From assembly GCA_015179125.1 (NCBI GenBank), contig WHVA01000134.1, positions 62,001 through 126,000 of the forward strand: a stretch of 64,000 nt of DNA. Reading direction: 5' to 3'. A program made the position numbers and the translations under genes. This document shows positions 21,706 through 33,884 of the stretch, piece after piece (the first letter of the stretch is position 1; each line of letters starts with the position of its first letter). The stretch comes from Gautieria morchelliformis. Lineage: Eukaryota > Basidiomycota > Agaricomycetes > Gomphales > Gomphaceae. The notes beneath the pieces were generated by a model that did no database searches, had not been told where the DNA came from, and worked only from the letters and a program-made list of their open reading frames with translations.

Positions 21706-22258
21706 CTATCATCTCGGTCTTCAGCGGCGAAATGTTCCTCATCATGGTATAGAGGTTGAGGCTCTACATGGTCTAAGTACCAATGTTGAGCTAGAATAGA
21801 TAACCAGAGGATGGGAAAAGATCACACCATCCTCTGGCTCATTTCAATTACTGTCTCATGACCCCAAGTAGTGGGCGCACTTCCACCCAGAATACATGGC
21901 GATAATCTAGCTTGTCACTGAGTAATATATGGCACTATGGGACTAGGTGATCTGGTTACATCGGTTTTTACACGTTTTGGTTTTCACTAGCAAGTGGACT
22001 GTTGCATTGACTGTGTTGGTATTGGTGCAATTTGACTTCCTTGGAGCATCTGCCGTATGGGTGTCATCCTGCACAAAAATCAAATTTCCCGCGCGCGCCA
22101 AAAATGTAAACCTGCGCGCGCGCGCGAGCGACTTCCCCATGCGCGCAACATTGTTTATTTCAACCACTTGTAATCAAAAATTTAATACCATTAATTTTTT
22201 AAGTACTGTAATCTGATAGCAATGAAGAGGAGTAAAGACCGGTATAAAATCAAAAAAA
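21706..22258. other. Spacer with degenerate CG-repeat piece
   Basis: No gene seen. 22070-22155 holds CCCGCGCGCGCC and a CGCGCGCGCGCG run, matching the patch at about 8990-9052 in the other BTB arm. The ACCGGTATAAAAT words near 22240 are shared with the left arm. Confidence 0.5.
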
Positions 22259-23430
22259 TTAGACACCAACCACAGTTCCCTCAAACTTCTTAAGCAACTT
22301 CAGTCCCTCCTCCAATATACCATATTCCCTGTCAAAAACTCCATGATCTCTGATAAATTCCACTGCCTGAAGCCTGCAGGCTGTTGTGACACCTGCAATG
22401 TTTGCGGATTTGAACTTCGCAAGTGCTTCGAGTGGTGTGCAGGGGTGATCTGGATGTAGATAATGGCGTGCAAACCCATCCCACCAGGAAGCTTCCCAGC
22501 TGGCCTGGCAGCCAAGAGCAGGCCTCTTGCACAACACATTGTGTTTGTCCATCTTGAGTGGGTTATATGCGAGGACGAGGCGAAGATGGTGGATTTCTGA
22601 CTGTGTGGAGTGGATAATGTGCATGATAGTGAGACCTAAGAATGAGGCATCCTCTAGACTGAGTCGATGACCTGGCGTCGCAACGAGAGCTTTAAAAGCT
22701 AATTCGATCCAGTCACTGATGCGGAACCTAAGTGCAAGAGAGAGCTGCCGAGCAGGGGAAAGGTTCAGGGAATCGGTAGAGAGGGCCTGGATTGCAAAAG
22801 ACCTGGCAACATCTATCTGTAGGAACGTGCCGAGTTCGAGGATCGAAACAAGCCCTTCTAAGGGGGGGAGATTTGAACTATAGCTAGGGTGCTTCAGTTC
22901 AGCCATTAATAAATAGTTTAATGCTGTCTTACCGACACATAAACCACCACAGTAAATAATCCATTTTTTTACCGTAAATGGCAGACCCAATTTAACAGGG
23001 CTCTCATCGCTCATGCCTTCATGATGGTTGGGCTGTGAAGAGCTTGGCGGCATGGAAAACATATCCTTGAAAACAACTGAAAATTTGCGAAGGAGTGATA
23101 TATGGAGTTTGTAGAGGACATCCTCAATCTGGACCAGTATTTTAGCTTGTAATATAAGTGAGCATTGCTATAATCTCATACCTGTAATGTGATTGAACCA
23201 TCTTCGAGGTAAAATTCGCTATGGCGAGTAATGACAGTCATGATCTATGGTATTAGTAGAAAACTGCAAGTAGAATTTTGAGAAGCAATGGGGACAAGTA
23301 AAGAAAGCAAAAGTAAACTCCGACACCTGTCATGCAACATGGTCCTCCTACCTGCATTCCCAGATTTGCCAGGTCCTGGTCCACCAAGCAGGTGGGGACA
23401 CAATGTCAACCGAGCTCATCAAATAATTTC
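22065..23430 (-). repeat. Outer inverted-repeat arm with intact BTB gene
   Basis: Reverse complement of 7985-9060, as described for the left arm. This arm is longer because the left one has lost the middle of the gene. Confidence 0.8.
22259..23241 (-). CDS. BTB/POZ domain protein, Agaricomycete type
   Basis: Start at 23241 (MTVITRHSEFYLEDGSITLQ), a 51-nt intron at 23131-23181 with GT-AG ends, then a long exon to the stop at 22259. The N-terminus is a BTB fold (FYLEDGSITLQ, YKLHISLLRKFSVVFKDMF, ESPVKL); the C-terminus carries the helical region typical of these proteins (ALRFRISDWIELAFKAL, LSLEDASFLGL, SWEASWWDGF, TTACRLQAVEFIRDHG). BTB domains mediate protein dimerisation; the role of this expanded fungal family is unknown. 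A further short intron may lie near 22960. No disabling change was seen. Head to head with the integrase-like gene, with about 50 bp between the chosen starts. Confidence 0.8.
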
Positions 23431-25384
23431 TAAGTCCTACTCACACGCCTTGCACGTTCTTCATCGTGAGGATGGTGATTTGCTTCGCCTCAAATACCAC
23501 TTCGATTTCCTTCTAGGGCGCATATGCTATCTCCTCCGGAACCTGGGTGCTACTGATCTACCTGTGATTTGGCTTAAGACATGTGCCGTCTGTCTAGGTA
23601 AATTACTAGTAGAGATAGCCATTGATGTGAAACGAGCAGACGACATGTATGTATATTGTACTCATTGGTTTACTACGCTACTCATCCGCATGTTTAGTGA
23701 TCCATAAACCACGTCTAGGGAGGATCTTACCACTATTATCCATACCGGACGTGTCGGTCGGCCAACGAAGAAATTGAATGCCGAGTGGGTGCAAGAGGCC
23801 ATATCTGGGAACCGTCACCTCAGTCTGCAGCTTCTTTCACAACTCTTAGGCATACACCGGAACACCCTGAGGTACAAGCTGCAAGAAATGGGACTCAGCC
23901 AACGCTTCTCCACTCTTAACGATATAGATCTCGATCTTCTAATCAAACTCTACAAACGCCTACGCCCCAACTCTGGAGTTCGATATACCATGGGATTTTT
24001 AAGTCGCCATGGTATACGGATACAGAAGGAGCGTGTTCGAAAATGTCCACGATGGGTTGATGGCCTTGGACAGGCTCTTCGCCAACACGACACTCTTTTA
24101 CGGCGTGAATATATCTCCACCATGTCAAATGCTGTTTGGCATTTTGACGGCCTGCACAAATTAATTCAATATGGTATTGTTATCCATGGCGGTGTGGATG
24201 GACATGATCACACGGTATGTCTTTTTGCAACATGAATTTTCAATACTCACACTGAGCGTGCAGATGGTTGCACTGCGTGCCAGTACTAATAACCGTGCAA
24301 GCACAGTCCTGGACTTGTTTTTGGATGCAGCAGCCAAGTACGGCTGTCCTTCACGCCTCCGTGGTGATCGGGGTGGCGAGAACATTGAACTCGCTGTCTG
24401 GATGATTGTGCACCGTGGACCATCACGCGGCTCTTTTATGTGGGGATCAAAAGTACTACTGTGTGCTTGTTCCTCTATAAGCTTCATTATTTTTTTTAGT
24501 TCAACTCATAACACCCATATTGAGCGAATATGGGTTGAGGTCGCAATGCAGTTTAGCCGCCGTTGGCATGCCTTTTTTGCATGCCTTGAAAGCTCCCATC
24601 ATCTGGATCGTCTCAACCCTCACCACCTATGGCTCCTACACGTGCTTTTCCTCAATCTCATAAATGCAGACTGCAATGCATTTGAAGCCGATTGGAATAA
24701 CCATCCGATGTCCAGTGCAAATAACCGGACCCCATTAGTAAGTAAATTGTGCTGACATCAAGACTACTATTTCACAATTGACATTATTTATAGGATATGC
24801 GCTTTCTTAGCAATGCGAAGCATGGCAAGATTGTCTCCGAGTATGACGAGGTGCATCCAGACACGCTTCAGCGGTACTACTCAACGCATGGCTCCGTTGT
24901 CCATCACACAGGTCTCACAGGGGCTGGTCATCCTTTGGACGAAGACGATCTGGACACAAGTGATGACTTGGAGTCGCTTACTGCTACTGACAGCAGCGGG
25001 GACAATATATCTGACTTAGAGGACAATAATGAGAATAACAGTGCAATAGAAGACCAATTGACAATGGATGTGCAAGCCAATATCAACCAACCTGCCATTC
25101 ACGTCCCACACAGCCAGCCACCTTTCAGCAATCGGCTTCACGAGGCGATTTTTTTTGCAGCACTGGATCAAGCTCATGAGACAGGACTAATCCCCAAGGG
25201 GTATGGAGTGATGGCTGCTGAGCAGGAAGATGGCTACCCAGTATTCGAGAGTATTTGTGTGGGTCGTCGGGCTCGGGAGCTTGTTGTGGAGCTCCCGGAG
25301 TCTATTTGGTTCCCTCGTGCAGTTGCTTGGTCGCAAGGCCTTCATATTATGCAAACATTGCTATATCAATTGGAAGATGTATAG
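23288..25384 (+). CDS. Integrase-core (DDE) domain protein, best copy
   Basis: Exons: about 23288-23647 (N-terminal helical region; start uncertain), 23719-24214 (GRPTKKLNAEWVQ, helix-turn-helix LSQLLGIHRNTLRYKL, first catalytic Asp in WHFDGLHKLI), 24264 to about 24465 (RASTNNRASTVLDLFLDAA, RGDRGGEN with second Asp), to 24736 (NTHIERIWVEVAMQF with Glu), and 24795-25384 (YDEVHPDTLQRYY, GAGHPLDED, acidic stretch, GYGVMA and GRRARELVVELPESIWFPRA). Introns are about 50 nt. The Agaricomycete family is usually annotated as integrase core or catalytic domain protein. Probably cuts and joins DNA of its own element (inference). No stop inside the exons. Followed on the same strand by the Cys-rich gene. 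Confidence 0.85.
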
Positions 25385-25912
25385 TAGTAGGTACAACTTC
25401 TATCATGCTTGAATCCAGATGATCACCCACTCTCCTTCCCTTTCTCGGGGCAACTCTTTCCCGCATGCGCCTGACCAACTTCTCCTCCACGTTCACCTCC
25501 TCGTTACGCCTAGATGGTATTACGAGTTACATGTGCGTGCGCGGTGCCAAGGTGCGCATGGGATGTGAGTTGTAAAACAATCCTGCATGTACGTTTGTAC
25601 GACGGCGAGAGAGGCGGGCAAAATTGATGAAGGTGGGACGTCTCTCATGAAATATGAGCATAGACATGGTCTGGTTGGGGTGGGCCCGCCACGGGAGAAA
25701 ACATAAGAGATGCAGAACGTCGCACATGCGCATGGATGAAAAATGTATCTCACACACTGTAGAGTCGAAATATCATTTAGTTTTCATGTCAAAATCAACT
25801 CTGTCAAGAGATGGTCAGATAATGAGCGTATACAGTACGAGCTACGTGTGAAATTTTTTGCATCGTCACACACTGAACCTTCACACTCTTTCACCATTTC
25901 CACTTCTAGTCC
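25385..25912. promoter_or_regulatory. Spacer upstream of the Cys-rich gene
   Basis: No coding potential recognised on either strand. It must hold the integrase 3' end and the promoter of the next gene. No clear TATA box; the last 60 bases are C/T-rich (CTTCACACTCTTTCACC), as often seen before fungal starts. Confidence 0.4.
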
Positions 25913-27439
25913 ATGGCTCAAAGATGCAAATACTCTGGAGCAGAGAACGGCTCTCTCTGCTCATGCCCGCATTTTGTCCCAAAGGAAAGTATTGGTATCA
26001 ATGAAGCAACCACATGCGCAGGCTGTTTACACACCATCGCATGGCATCGGATACCATCATCTACACCACCGGCTCAGTCACCAAACACTAACCAATCTTT
26101 TCAAGACTTACTTTCGACTTTTACAGCGCAGGCCGCTGCTGTGGGAGGCTCTGTCAAAACGAGGATGAAGGGTAAATGTCACGCGAGCGAAGACGATGCA
26201 CGCCGCGAGGCTATTGCCGGTATCAAGAAGACAGCTATGAGTGAGAATGAGGGTAGCAGCAAAAAGGTACAGCTTACATTCATAATATGAATTCCAAGAG
26301 ATAACAGATGTCCCAGCTGAAAGGGGGGAAAAGATGTTCTGCGGGAACACAGAAAAGGGGCAACGGTGGGGACGTATTTACAAGTGTGCGACTGCTTGTT
26401 ATAATGCCAGAAGGCATTGATGGGAGCAAACATTGCGCTGATAGATGACCACACTTACCTTGAGATCACAGGATACCCAGACACTCAATGAAACAACGGA
26501 ACCGAACTTACAGCGTATCGATCAGCTAAGCAAAGCCGGCTTTGCTATATTCAGGAATCCTGGCGAATTGGAGTTCTCCAACCAATGGTCAACTCGCAAG
26601 CTTGATGAGTGGCTGCGGCAAATGTTACCTGCTGCTTTTGAGCCTATGGATGACGTAGCAGAGGCTGGTGATGAATTTACCTGGCGCCTGCTGAAAGCAA
26701 GCCGCTCGCGCCTCTCGCTGCACCGTGAAGTCCCCGATGGATATGATTTTGTGGATGCTAAAGGAGGTAAGAGTAAAGGCTGGCAGGAAAGTAAGCTATA
26801 CCTTGGTAGGCCTTGAATATCTTACTGTGTCTGGACATCTAATAATAGTCTGCAGTGTCCCGAAAGTGGTTAAGCAGCATCATTCGCGAACTCAAAGGAA
26901 AAGATGCATCGACATCAAAGTGTTCTGCCTGTAAGCAATCCATTACCAGCTAAAACACAACCACTGACTTCAAAGATACCAGAGCGGAAGCAGAGCTCGA
27001 CGATGAAACGATACACAGCCATAACACATGATCGAAGAAGAAGCATACCTCAATTAGCCCTGTTCCAGAGGATAACTATGATGACGACTTTCAATCGTCT
27101 TCTGATATTGAAAAGGCTCATGAAAGCAATTCAGGTAGTCTGCACTTCAACTCCGCAGAAAGCACACACTGACTTCTATGAGTAGTATCAAATGCTATAT
27201 ATGTTGTCAGTTCTGATAGCGAGGAAGGGTCACCTTTGGCATCGGCTCTCCCCATCCCACAAAAAGCAACAACCTCTGGCTCACCACCAGCCAAGCGACT
27301 CTCTACCCCTGAACTGGAGAAAAGCTTTGAGGATTTCAATGCATCGATGAAGACGGCATCGATGAAGCCAGCTCCTAAGCTCGGTGGATTCAAGAGTCTG
27401 TTCAAAACGGCAGATAACCCTTGGGCCAATCTAATCTAG
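25913..27439 (+). CDS. CxCPHFVP Cys-rich protein paired with the integrase
   Basis: Multi-exon. Exon 1 (25913 to about 26266) has RCKYSG, CSCPHFVPKES and CAGCLHTIAWH, a likely zinc-binding Cys/His cluster, then AQAAAVGGSVK and ARREAIAGIKK. After two short introns the exon at 26470-26806 reads SKAGFAIFRNPGELEFS and DEWLRQMLPAAFE. Another exon begins near 26857 (VSRKWLSSIIRELKGK). The last (about 27209-27439) ends FKSLFKTADNPWANLI. Exon limits in the middle are approximate. The N-terminal half is conserved in the broken copy at 10874-11190, again directly downstream of the integrase. Function unknown; perhaps a DNA-binding partner of the integrase. Confidence 0.65.
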
Positions 27440-28220
27440 GATATCATTTGAACCACTATTCTTTTGACAACTTCCTCTCTCTTTTTGCTCAAAAAAAATT
27501 TTTTTTTCTTTTTTTTTTTTTTCCTTCGGAATATTTTACACTTGAGCTAATGCCAGTGATTCATTACTTATTTACCACTAGGTATTACTCCTTTTAATAC
27601 CTCGACCTCAACCTAATAGAATATTTCTTTCGTTTGTAAAACTTGAAGTACGCTCACATATGTATGTACCCATTTCTCCCAAGCAGGCAGGCCATGTCCA
27701 CTTCCATACCTCCAGCCTCAGGCACCTGTACTTAACAGCTTGGATGCATCATGCCGGCTTGATGCCGCAAGCATTTGTCATGAGAGGCACATAACCACCC
27801 ATACCCAACCATGTGGGCACACACTCTTGCGCGCGCGGGTTTACATCTTCGGCGCGCGCGGTAAAAATCATTTTTGTGCAATTTGACCGCCATACTGCCG
27901 AGGCTCTAACCATTGTGAAATCGGCATCTTGTTTAGGGACTGCATACTCAGTGCACCCAACGTTGTGAGCTTCAGAAGCAGAATTCCAAAAGGTGTGATT
28001 GGCAGGTAAGCCAGTTGTGGTATCTGAAGTGACAGATGGTAGAGTAGGCTTAATTTATCCACAAGCGTATATATATATACTTTCTTGAGTGTGATGCGCC
28101 AACCGAATTATGAACGATTTGTCCCACAGACGAATTAATTCCGCTCAGCGCTCATCGTAGAAATTCGGATTGTCAACGGTCACTGGTTAATCATCCGATG
28201 AAATAGCGACTGTACCTATT
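27440..28220. other. Non-coding stretch with A/T tract and CG repeat copy 8
   Basis: 27487-27521 is A8 followed by long T runs. 27745-27894 is a diverged member of the CG-alternating repeat (TTGCGCGCGCGGG, GGCGCGCGCGG, end CAATTTGACCGCCAT, minus orientation). A (TA) run lies at 28069-28078. No gene. Confidence 0.6.
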
Positions 28221-28560
28221 CTGCTACGGATCGTTAAAACGAAGCCATGTGACGACTGTGGCGATGATCAAACAATAATATCGGAGTCGACGTTCACTGC
28301 AGGAAGCGCGGGACCTGAACTTCAGTACCTGGCGAACTGAAATATCAGTTCTGGACGCACTGAAGTTCAGTACGCAGAGATATGGACGGCTCATTTGACC
28401 TGTACTGAATTTACAGAGTGCCGATGTCACTTCACGCGCTTTTTTGCACTTAAGTTCAGTTCTGGAGGCACTGTAATTTAGGTATTTTAGAACTGGAAAA
28501 AAGCGCATTTTATTTCGATAATTCAGTAGCAACTGGATGGAAAGCCTGATTCATCATAGG
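28221..28560. repeat. Short subrepeats around CTGAAGTTCAGT
   Basis: The palindromic word CTGAAGTTCAGT or close variants (GAACTTCAGTA, ACTTAAGTTCAGT) recur about five times between 28310 and 28495, in both directions. Origin unknown. Confidence 0.4.
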
Positions 28561-29500
28561 AGGATATTCATAATGGTTATGTAATACAGCATATATGAGT
28601 ATATAATATATACTATAAGAGTATTAATAACAACATATAGGAATATATAGTAGTATTTATAAGGAGAATAATAGATGTTATTAGATGATTCTATATATAT
28701 TTAAACATCTCGAAGATATATATACATATGAGAGAGTATTAGACTACAAGATAGAGTAACAGATCCTTGGAGAGATACCTGTAACAGATATGAGTAGGAG
28801 TATTAGTATGACTAGTTATAATGAGAGAGTATTAGACTACCATATGGAGTAATAGTAGTTGTGTAGATATTTGTAATATATATGAATAGTTATAATGATA
28901 TAGTGTATATTAAAAGTGGGTAGCAAAAATAAGAAGAGACGTAAAAATTGGCATCGGTGTTCTCGTCGGTGGAGCTGCCGCTCGGGGAGGGACAAAATCA
29001 AAATTATTTATAGCCCAACAATAATATTGGCATATACTTTCGTCCTCTTCTTTTCTATAATTTGAGAATAAAATGGGTGAAGCTACAGGTAATAAAAAGT
29101 TGTGAGCATCCGCCATAATCAAAGTCCTTCAAGTGCCATACACACCCAACACCGATGCATGCGGGTGCAAGTCTAGTCGACGAGACATGTGAGTCGAGGC
29201 CGCGTGGAGAGCCGAGAGTGTGCAAGAACGAGCATGTGATGTGAAAGCCAGTGCGAGTGGAAGAGAGCCGAGAGAGTGCAAGCAAGAGTGAGTCGACGAG
29301 AGCAGATGCAAATAGTTATAATACATGGGATCAAGTGCGACCGGTCAGTCCTCTTGGTGCGCACCTATATCGCCGAGATTGCGTGAGAATGAGTGCAGAT
29401 GTGAGTCGAGAGCATAATTGTGAGAGCAAGAAGCCAGCATGCGAGTTGGTACCTAGATAAATTTATTGCGGATGCAGGAGCGGGGCAAATGAATGCGGGG
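28561..29500. other. AT-rich low-complexity tract, then gene-free sequence
   Basis: 28561-28915 is made mostly of TATA, AGTATTA and GAGAGTATTAGACTAC words (the last occurs twice, about 28732 and 28824). 28916-29500 shows no convincing gene; short open frames overlap on both strands without family features. Confidence 0.45.
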
Positions 29501-29520
29501 AAAGGTCGTAGGGCCATGGC

Positions 29521-30420
29521 CAGAGATAAATAGCGGTCATTTCTTCTTGGATTTGGAGCCAGAGGGTGCATCGTTCATCTGATGTGTGCGATAATAAGGA
29601 GCAAGATCAATGCTTGATAGAGACTCAGGCTCAAGCGAACATGGGCAAACACACCTCAAGGACCTTTTTGGAAGGTTTGGAGATTCTTTGCTCTGCAGTG
29701 CAATATCAATGTGTGTATTAGAGTAGTAGTAAAGATGTACTTGCCTGTTTCCAAGGACGCTCCGGATCGGTGCGCTCCTAATGAAGGAACCAAACGATGA
29801 GCTAATAACAATGAGAACAAGGATGAACTCACCAGAGCGGTCTGAGTTCATTCAGTCTATACCATGTTCAGGCGGCCAACTGGTGAGTATGCGTGAAAGA
29901 TAATGCCAGATACACCTCACCATCGCGTCGTCCTCAACCAGTGCCACTGTCACTGCCAGATTCCTCGCCGCTGTCACTGCCGGATCCATCGTCGTCGTCC
30001 TTTGGTGTCCATGGTCATTTCAGGGGTAGCAGCTGTAACAAGATCATTGATTTGAGAGGAGGGCAGCTAGTTATGTGTAGCGAAAATCAGTATATGCGTT
30101 CAAATAAAATAAGAGTATCACTTTACCGAAAGAATTGGGATGGAGCAGGCTCCTTGGGTCGATACCCTGAGTGGAGAGAGAGTGGAAAAGATCTGGGGTG
30201 GGTTGCGGACAAGTTCAGCAATGCGGCTATAATGCAACCAAAAACAAAAACACTTACACATCCATTCTTTAGGAACCTGCTTGGACTTGGACTTTTTGCC
30301 GATTTGGTCAGTATGTACGGCAAAGAAAATCGAAGGTACAGGTCAGTGGTGGTTGCGGTGGTGGTGGTATAAGGAAGAGAGCACTGAGCACGTGATAAGC
30401 TGAGATTGAACTGACTTTAG
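29521..30420 (-). pseudogene. Possible multi-exon gene or relic, unrecognised
   Basis: Minus strand shows a chain of short exon-like frames with good GT-AG borders: IGKKSKSKQVPKEWM then RIAELVRNPPQIFSTL (about 30310-30170), an Asp/Ser/Gly-rich piece (SGSDSGEESGSDSG, about 29975), SLETEQRISKPSKKV, and a final exon MNDAPSGSKSKKK ending near 29539. Basic C-terminus suggests a nuclear protein. I cannot join all exons in one frame, so it may be decayed. Confidence 0.35.
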
Positions 30421-31199
30421 CGATTCAGAGTCCCATTTCCACTCAGAGCACCCATCTGGGCCACTCTCCACATCTTGCTATGGCTGATAAACAGCCTTGT
30501 TGTTGCATCCCCACCTGCCTCAAGGTCCTAGGTCCCAGACACCGTAGTGGAATGTGTGGTGGGGCGAGTCCGACGTGGAAATGAGTGGGTATAATTGACT
30601 GCAGTGGTGACTTCGCTCGGATTGTGTTTGTGGATGCGGAGGATGACGATGACCAGGGCCGTAGGAATATACTTTAAGGTGTGTATGTCTTGTCTGCGGG
30701 AATTATAATAGTATTGATGATTATCCTTGAAGGGTAAGCACCTGTACAGCTTGCCACGGTACCATATATATACATGTGCAGCTGTATGTTGTATGGCTAC
30801 ATTACAGTCTCAACCGTAACCTATCTTGACCGCATGTCGGCTCGCAGCTGGAACACTCGGCGATACGGGTATGGTGGTCGTGCAGAACACACGGGGTATG
30901 GAGTGCAGGTGTATTCCAGAATAGACTATACTATGTTCGGCACTTACACATCGAGTCCTTCCACTCTCCCCCATGCCTGCACTTGTATATAGACCATTGA
31001 GACAAAAAAGTGTGCTTTTGCACTTTAAAAAAGTTCGCAGTGACAGTTTCAAAAAAAATTTTTTGGAACTTTTCTTCAGTTCAAATATGTACTGGAAATA
31101 AGTTATGTATTTTGGGAAAATCTGGAACGATATAACAGTACGAATTGGAACTGATATTCAGGGCAAGTGCATTGGGCGTGTATTTTAAGTTCGGATCTT
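30421..31199. other. No gene recognised
   Basis: Open frames here are short and conflicting. A run GTTTCAAAAAAAATTTTTTGGAAC (about 31047-31070) is an A/T inverted repeat that could act as a 3' processing or terminator-like region for the minus-strand gene to the right. Confidence 0.35.
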
Positions 31200-31201
31200 T
31201 C

Positions 31202-32918
31202 CTACAGTGCGTTGTTCTCCGTTCGGTATGTATACGGGTCCTCTCGGAACCATGTTTCCACTCCAAGGATGACACTCGAGAGTGCCGTGTCCATTCTCCT
31301 CCATTCTGGCTGGTCTGGATCCCTGGTTGTTGCCAGGTCGGCACGATCTTTTTTGGCTGCTTTGCGGAGGTTGAGTAGGATACGTGCAGCAAAGATAGTG
31401 TGCAGGACTCGTTGCATTCTGCGGGTTGGTTGCGCATTGTATCAGTAAGCTTAGAGAGGAGTTATCAAAGAGGGTTTGAACAACCAGGACAAGGGTTGGT
31501 TGGGGCTGGGGCTTTGTAACGAGAGGGTCAAATTGATGATTGTGGAACCGAAAACAAACCATACCATTGTGGCAAAGACAGAATGTTGGCAAGAGAGGCA
31601 GCTATCTTGTCATCAGCACACTCATAATGCATATATGAAACTTGAAGGATTTAGATGTGAACATACTGGTTAGGTATATATAATACACTATGCCTAAGAT
31701 ATCCGTGAAGTAATGATATGAATTATAAGGTGAATGTAGGCAACACCGCTATCCGAGGCTTACCATCGTGGTACAAAGTTACAACGAGGCTACAGGTGTG
31801 ATTTCGTATGTTTTGTACTGCATCTATGCCATGAGCGAGCGCGAGACCTCTTGCTTAATGGATGTTAACGCACAAATTTGCCACACTTTGTATATGGTTA
31901 ACCCCAGGATGGCTTGATTGATGAAGATTATTATTATTATAGGATAATCGCGGGACACGATGAAGAAACGCACCCGACTCCAAAATGACGACTATAATAT
32001 AATCAACATACAATGTTGAGTAAGGATCTTTCATTATCCAGCAGGTTTGTAAGTGCGGGTATGGACTTGGGCCGACTTAGAACAATTGGATGTATCAGGG
32101 TATGCGGGCCTCTAAACATGGATAGCTGACTTACATTTGATACGTGCGAATACCTTGTAGGACAAATATACAATCGGGGTCGCGAATGCACTGAGAACCA
32201 CAAAGCCACCACAGAATAATTTACTGTCTCTCCCCCATATGGCCCAAGTTCGGTAAATGAGAACCACTACAGTTAGGTAAGATATCAGAATAAAGCTAAT
32301 GAATGTAGTGACAGCTTTAACGCTCACGCTCTGCGATCACCATACCCCATACAATAAGTGCTTCAATCCGCATCAGTCTCGTGCCAATTATGTAATGTCT
32401 AATAATTGAGATCCCTTACAGCCAGCAACCTGATTGATGAGTAGACAAATGAATGGAGAAGTTGAAGTGGGTGCATTATGATCTTAAATTGGTACAGTTA
32501 TTGAGAAGACCACCATGGACAGGAGAGTATACACACAGTAAAGTAGCATAGCCGCATCGAGCACCAGGGGATACCTGCTCGCAAAAAAGAGAACCTTACC
32601 CACATTCCAGCCAGTTCCCCAGAGAAGGTCGATTTCTTCCCCCCGAGTTAACAAGAAATCATACACCTGAGGAATTAGCTGGTAGGCATTGGATTATGAA
32701 TGCTGTAAATGACATACCAGTACACAAAAGCTAGCCACTGAAAATTCCAGCATTAATCATTGCAGTATTCATTGTCAACGTTCTGGAGAAATACCAGTGC
32801 AATACTGACAGTTCAAGCTTGGGTCAGTAATCTATTTGGGATCAGGTGGATGGAGGGCGATACTGACAATGTCCAGATTGTTATGTTGGAAGGCAACCAG
32901 AGCCTCGAGGGCCATTAG
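31202..32918 (-). CDS. DUF6533-type multi-pass membrane protein
   Basis: Probable start at 32918 (MALEALVAFQHNNLD). The diagnostic block follows after an intron: VYDFLLTRGEEIDLLWG, WNVGKVLFFASRYPL, LDAAMLLYC (about 32666-32545). Next, VSVKAVTTFISFILISYL, VVVLIYRTWAIWGRDS and FVVLSAFATPIVYL are membrane helices (32327-32160). The last exon (31417-31202) reads HTIFAARILLNLRKAA, the usual end helix, then a polar tail. This is the pattern of the Agaricomycete DUF6533 family, membrane proteins of unknown role. Several introns of about 50 nt are implied, and some joins are uncertain, so the gene may be partly damaged. Confidence 0.65.
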
Positions 32919-33884
32919 CTGTGAAGGGAAGAGGGGGTAAGTAGCATACAGGACCAGAGACCTCGGCGCAAAGCGGTGGGAATGCTCAATCCAAGCTGCG
33001 TAGCTTCGCAGAAGTTGGAACTGCGATCGGCTGTCGGTTCCGCATCAGGAAACAGGTACCCTCACTGTTGTTGATTAGTCCAGACACTGTCTGACCGATA
33101 CGACACTTTTATGCCGTCTTATGGCAGTTCATCATGCCCGTTAAGATAATATATCCAAAATGGGCTGTTGAGTAACATGCGGTTCTCATGTAGCTGTTGA
33201 ATGTTGATTAAAAGCCATGTCCAGATAAAGCTAAAAGCGTGGGCTAATTTGATCGCCGGGAGCTGAGCATGCGTATTTGGTCGAACGTGGGAAATAAGGC
33301 TTGATTTCTTCCAATCTTCCAAACTGACTCCCAGCATGAGTGCTCTACACCGCCGTTTGAGTTTTGACTTGCTGAAAGGTAGTGGTTGTTACCTTTCCGA
33401 TAGCCTTACAGTATACGTGTTAGATATGTCCGCTCAAGGTATGGCCGGCGTGGTTTCAAATATGTAAGCAAAACCCACAGGTCGACAACTCGAACACCTT
33501 GTCCTGACCTTGGTAAGACCTGCGCACGGAAGTCTTGTGAACACATCTGTGGCAAATTCTTCTGCTGTCCTACAAGCCATCTGCAAGCTGGGACTTTGTG
33601 TTGGGGTTAGCGGTGATAAGCTAGAATGCAGGGTTGATGCGGGGAGGTCGGGCAGAGGGTGCTTCCATGTTAGTAGCCTCGGGCACATGCCCGAGGCCGT
33701 ATATAAAGCGAACTCTTAGTTAGTGGCACCTCAGTGAGCTGTCCTGTTCACTGAGGTGCATACTCCATTTTGCCCACTTCTATATACAGAAGTACTTACT
33801 ACCTTACAGCTTCTGGTATTTAGCTACTGCCCTAACCGCTACACTTTGAGACATGGTATGTCTTCTCACACTGCAGGCATATAA
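32919..33884. other. No gene recognised
   Basis: No family features on either strand. A short inverted repeat CACCTCAGTGA...TCACTGAGGTG (33727-33758) is visible but isolated. Confidence 0.35.

Noticed and set aside
27480..27525. Long T/A tract as the tail of a non-LTR element
   Set aside because: No LINE coding region, no target duplication and the tract is mixed A8/T-runs; it follows the end of the Cys-rich gene.
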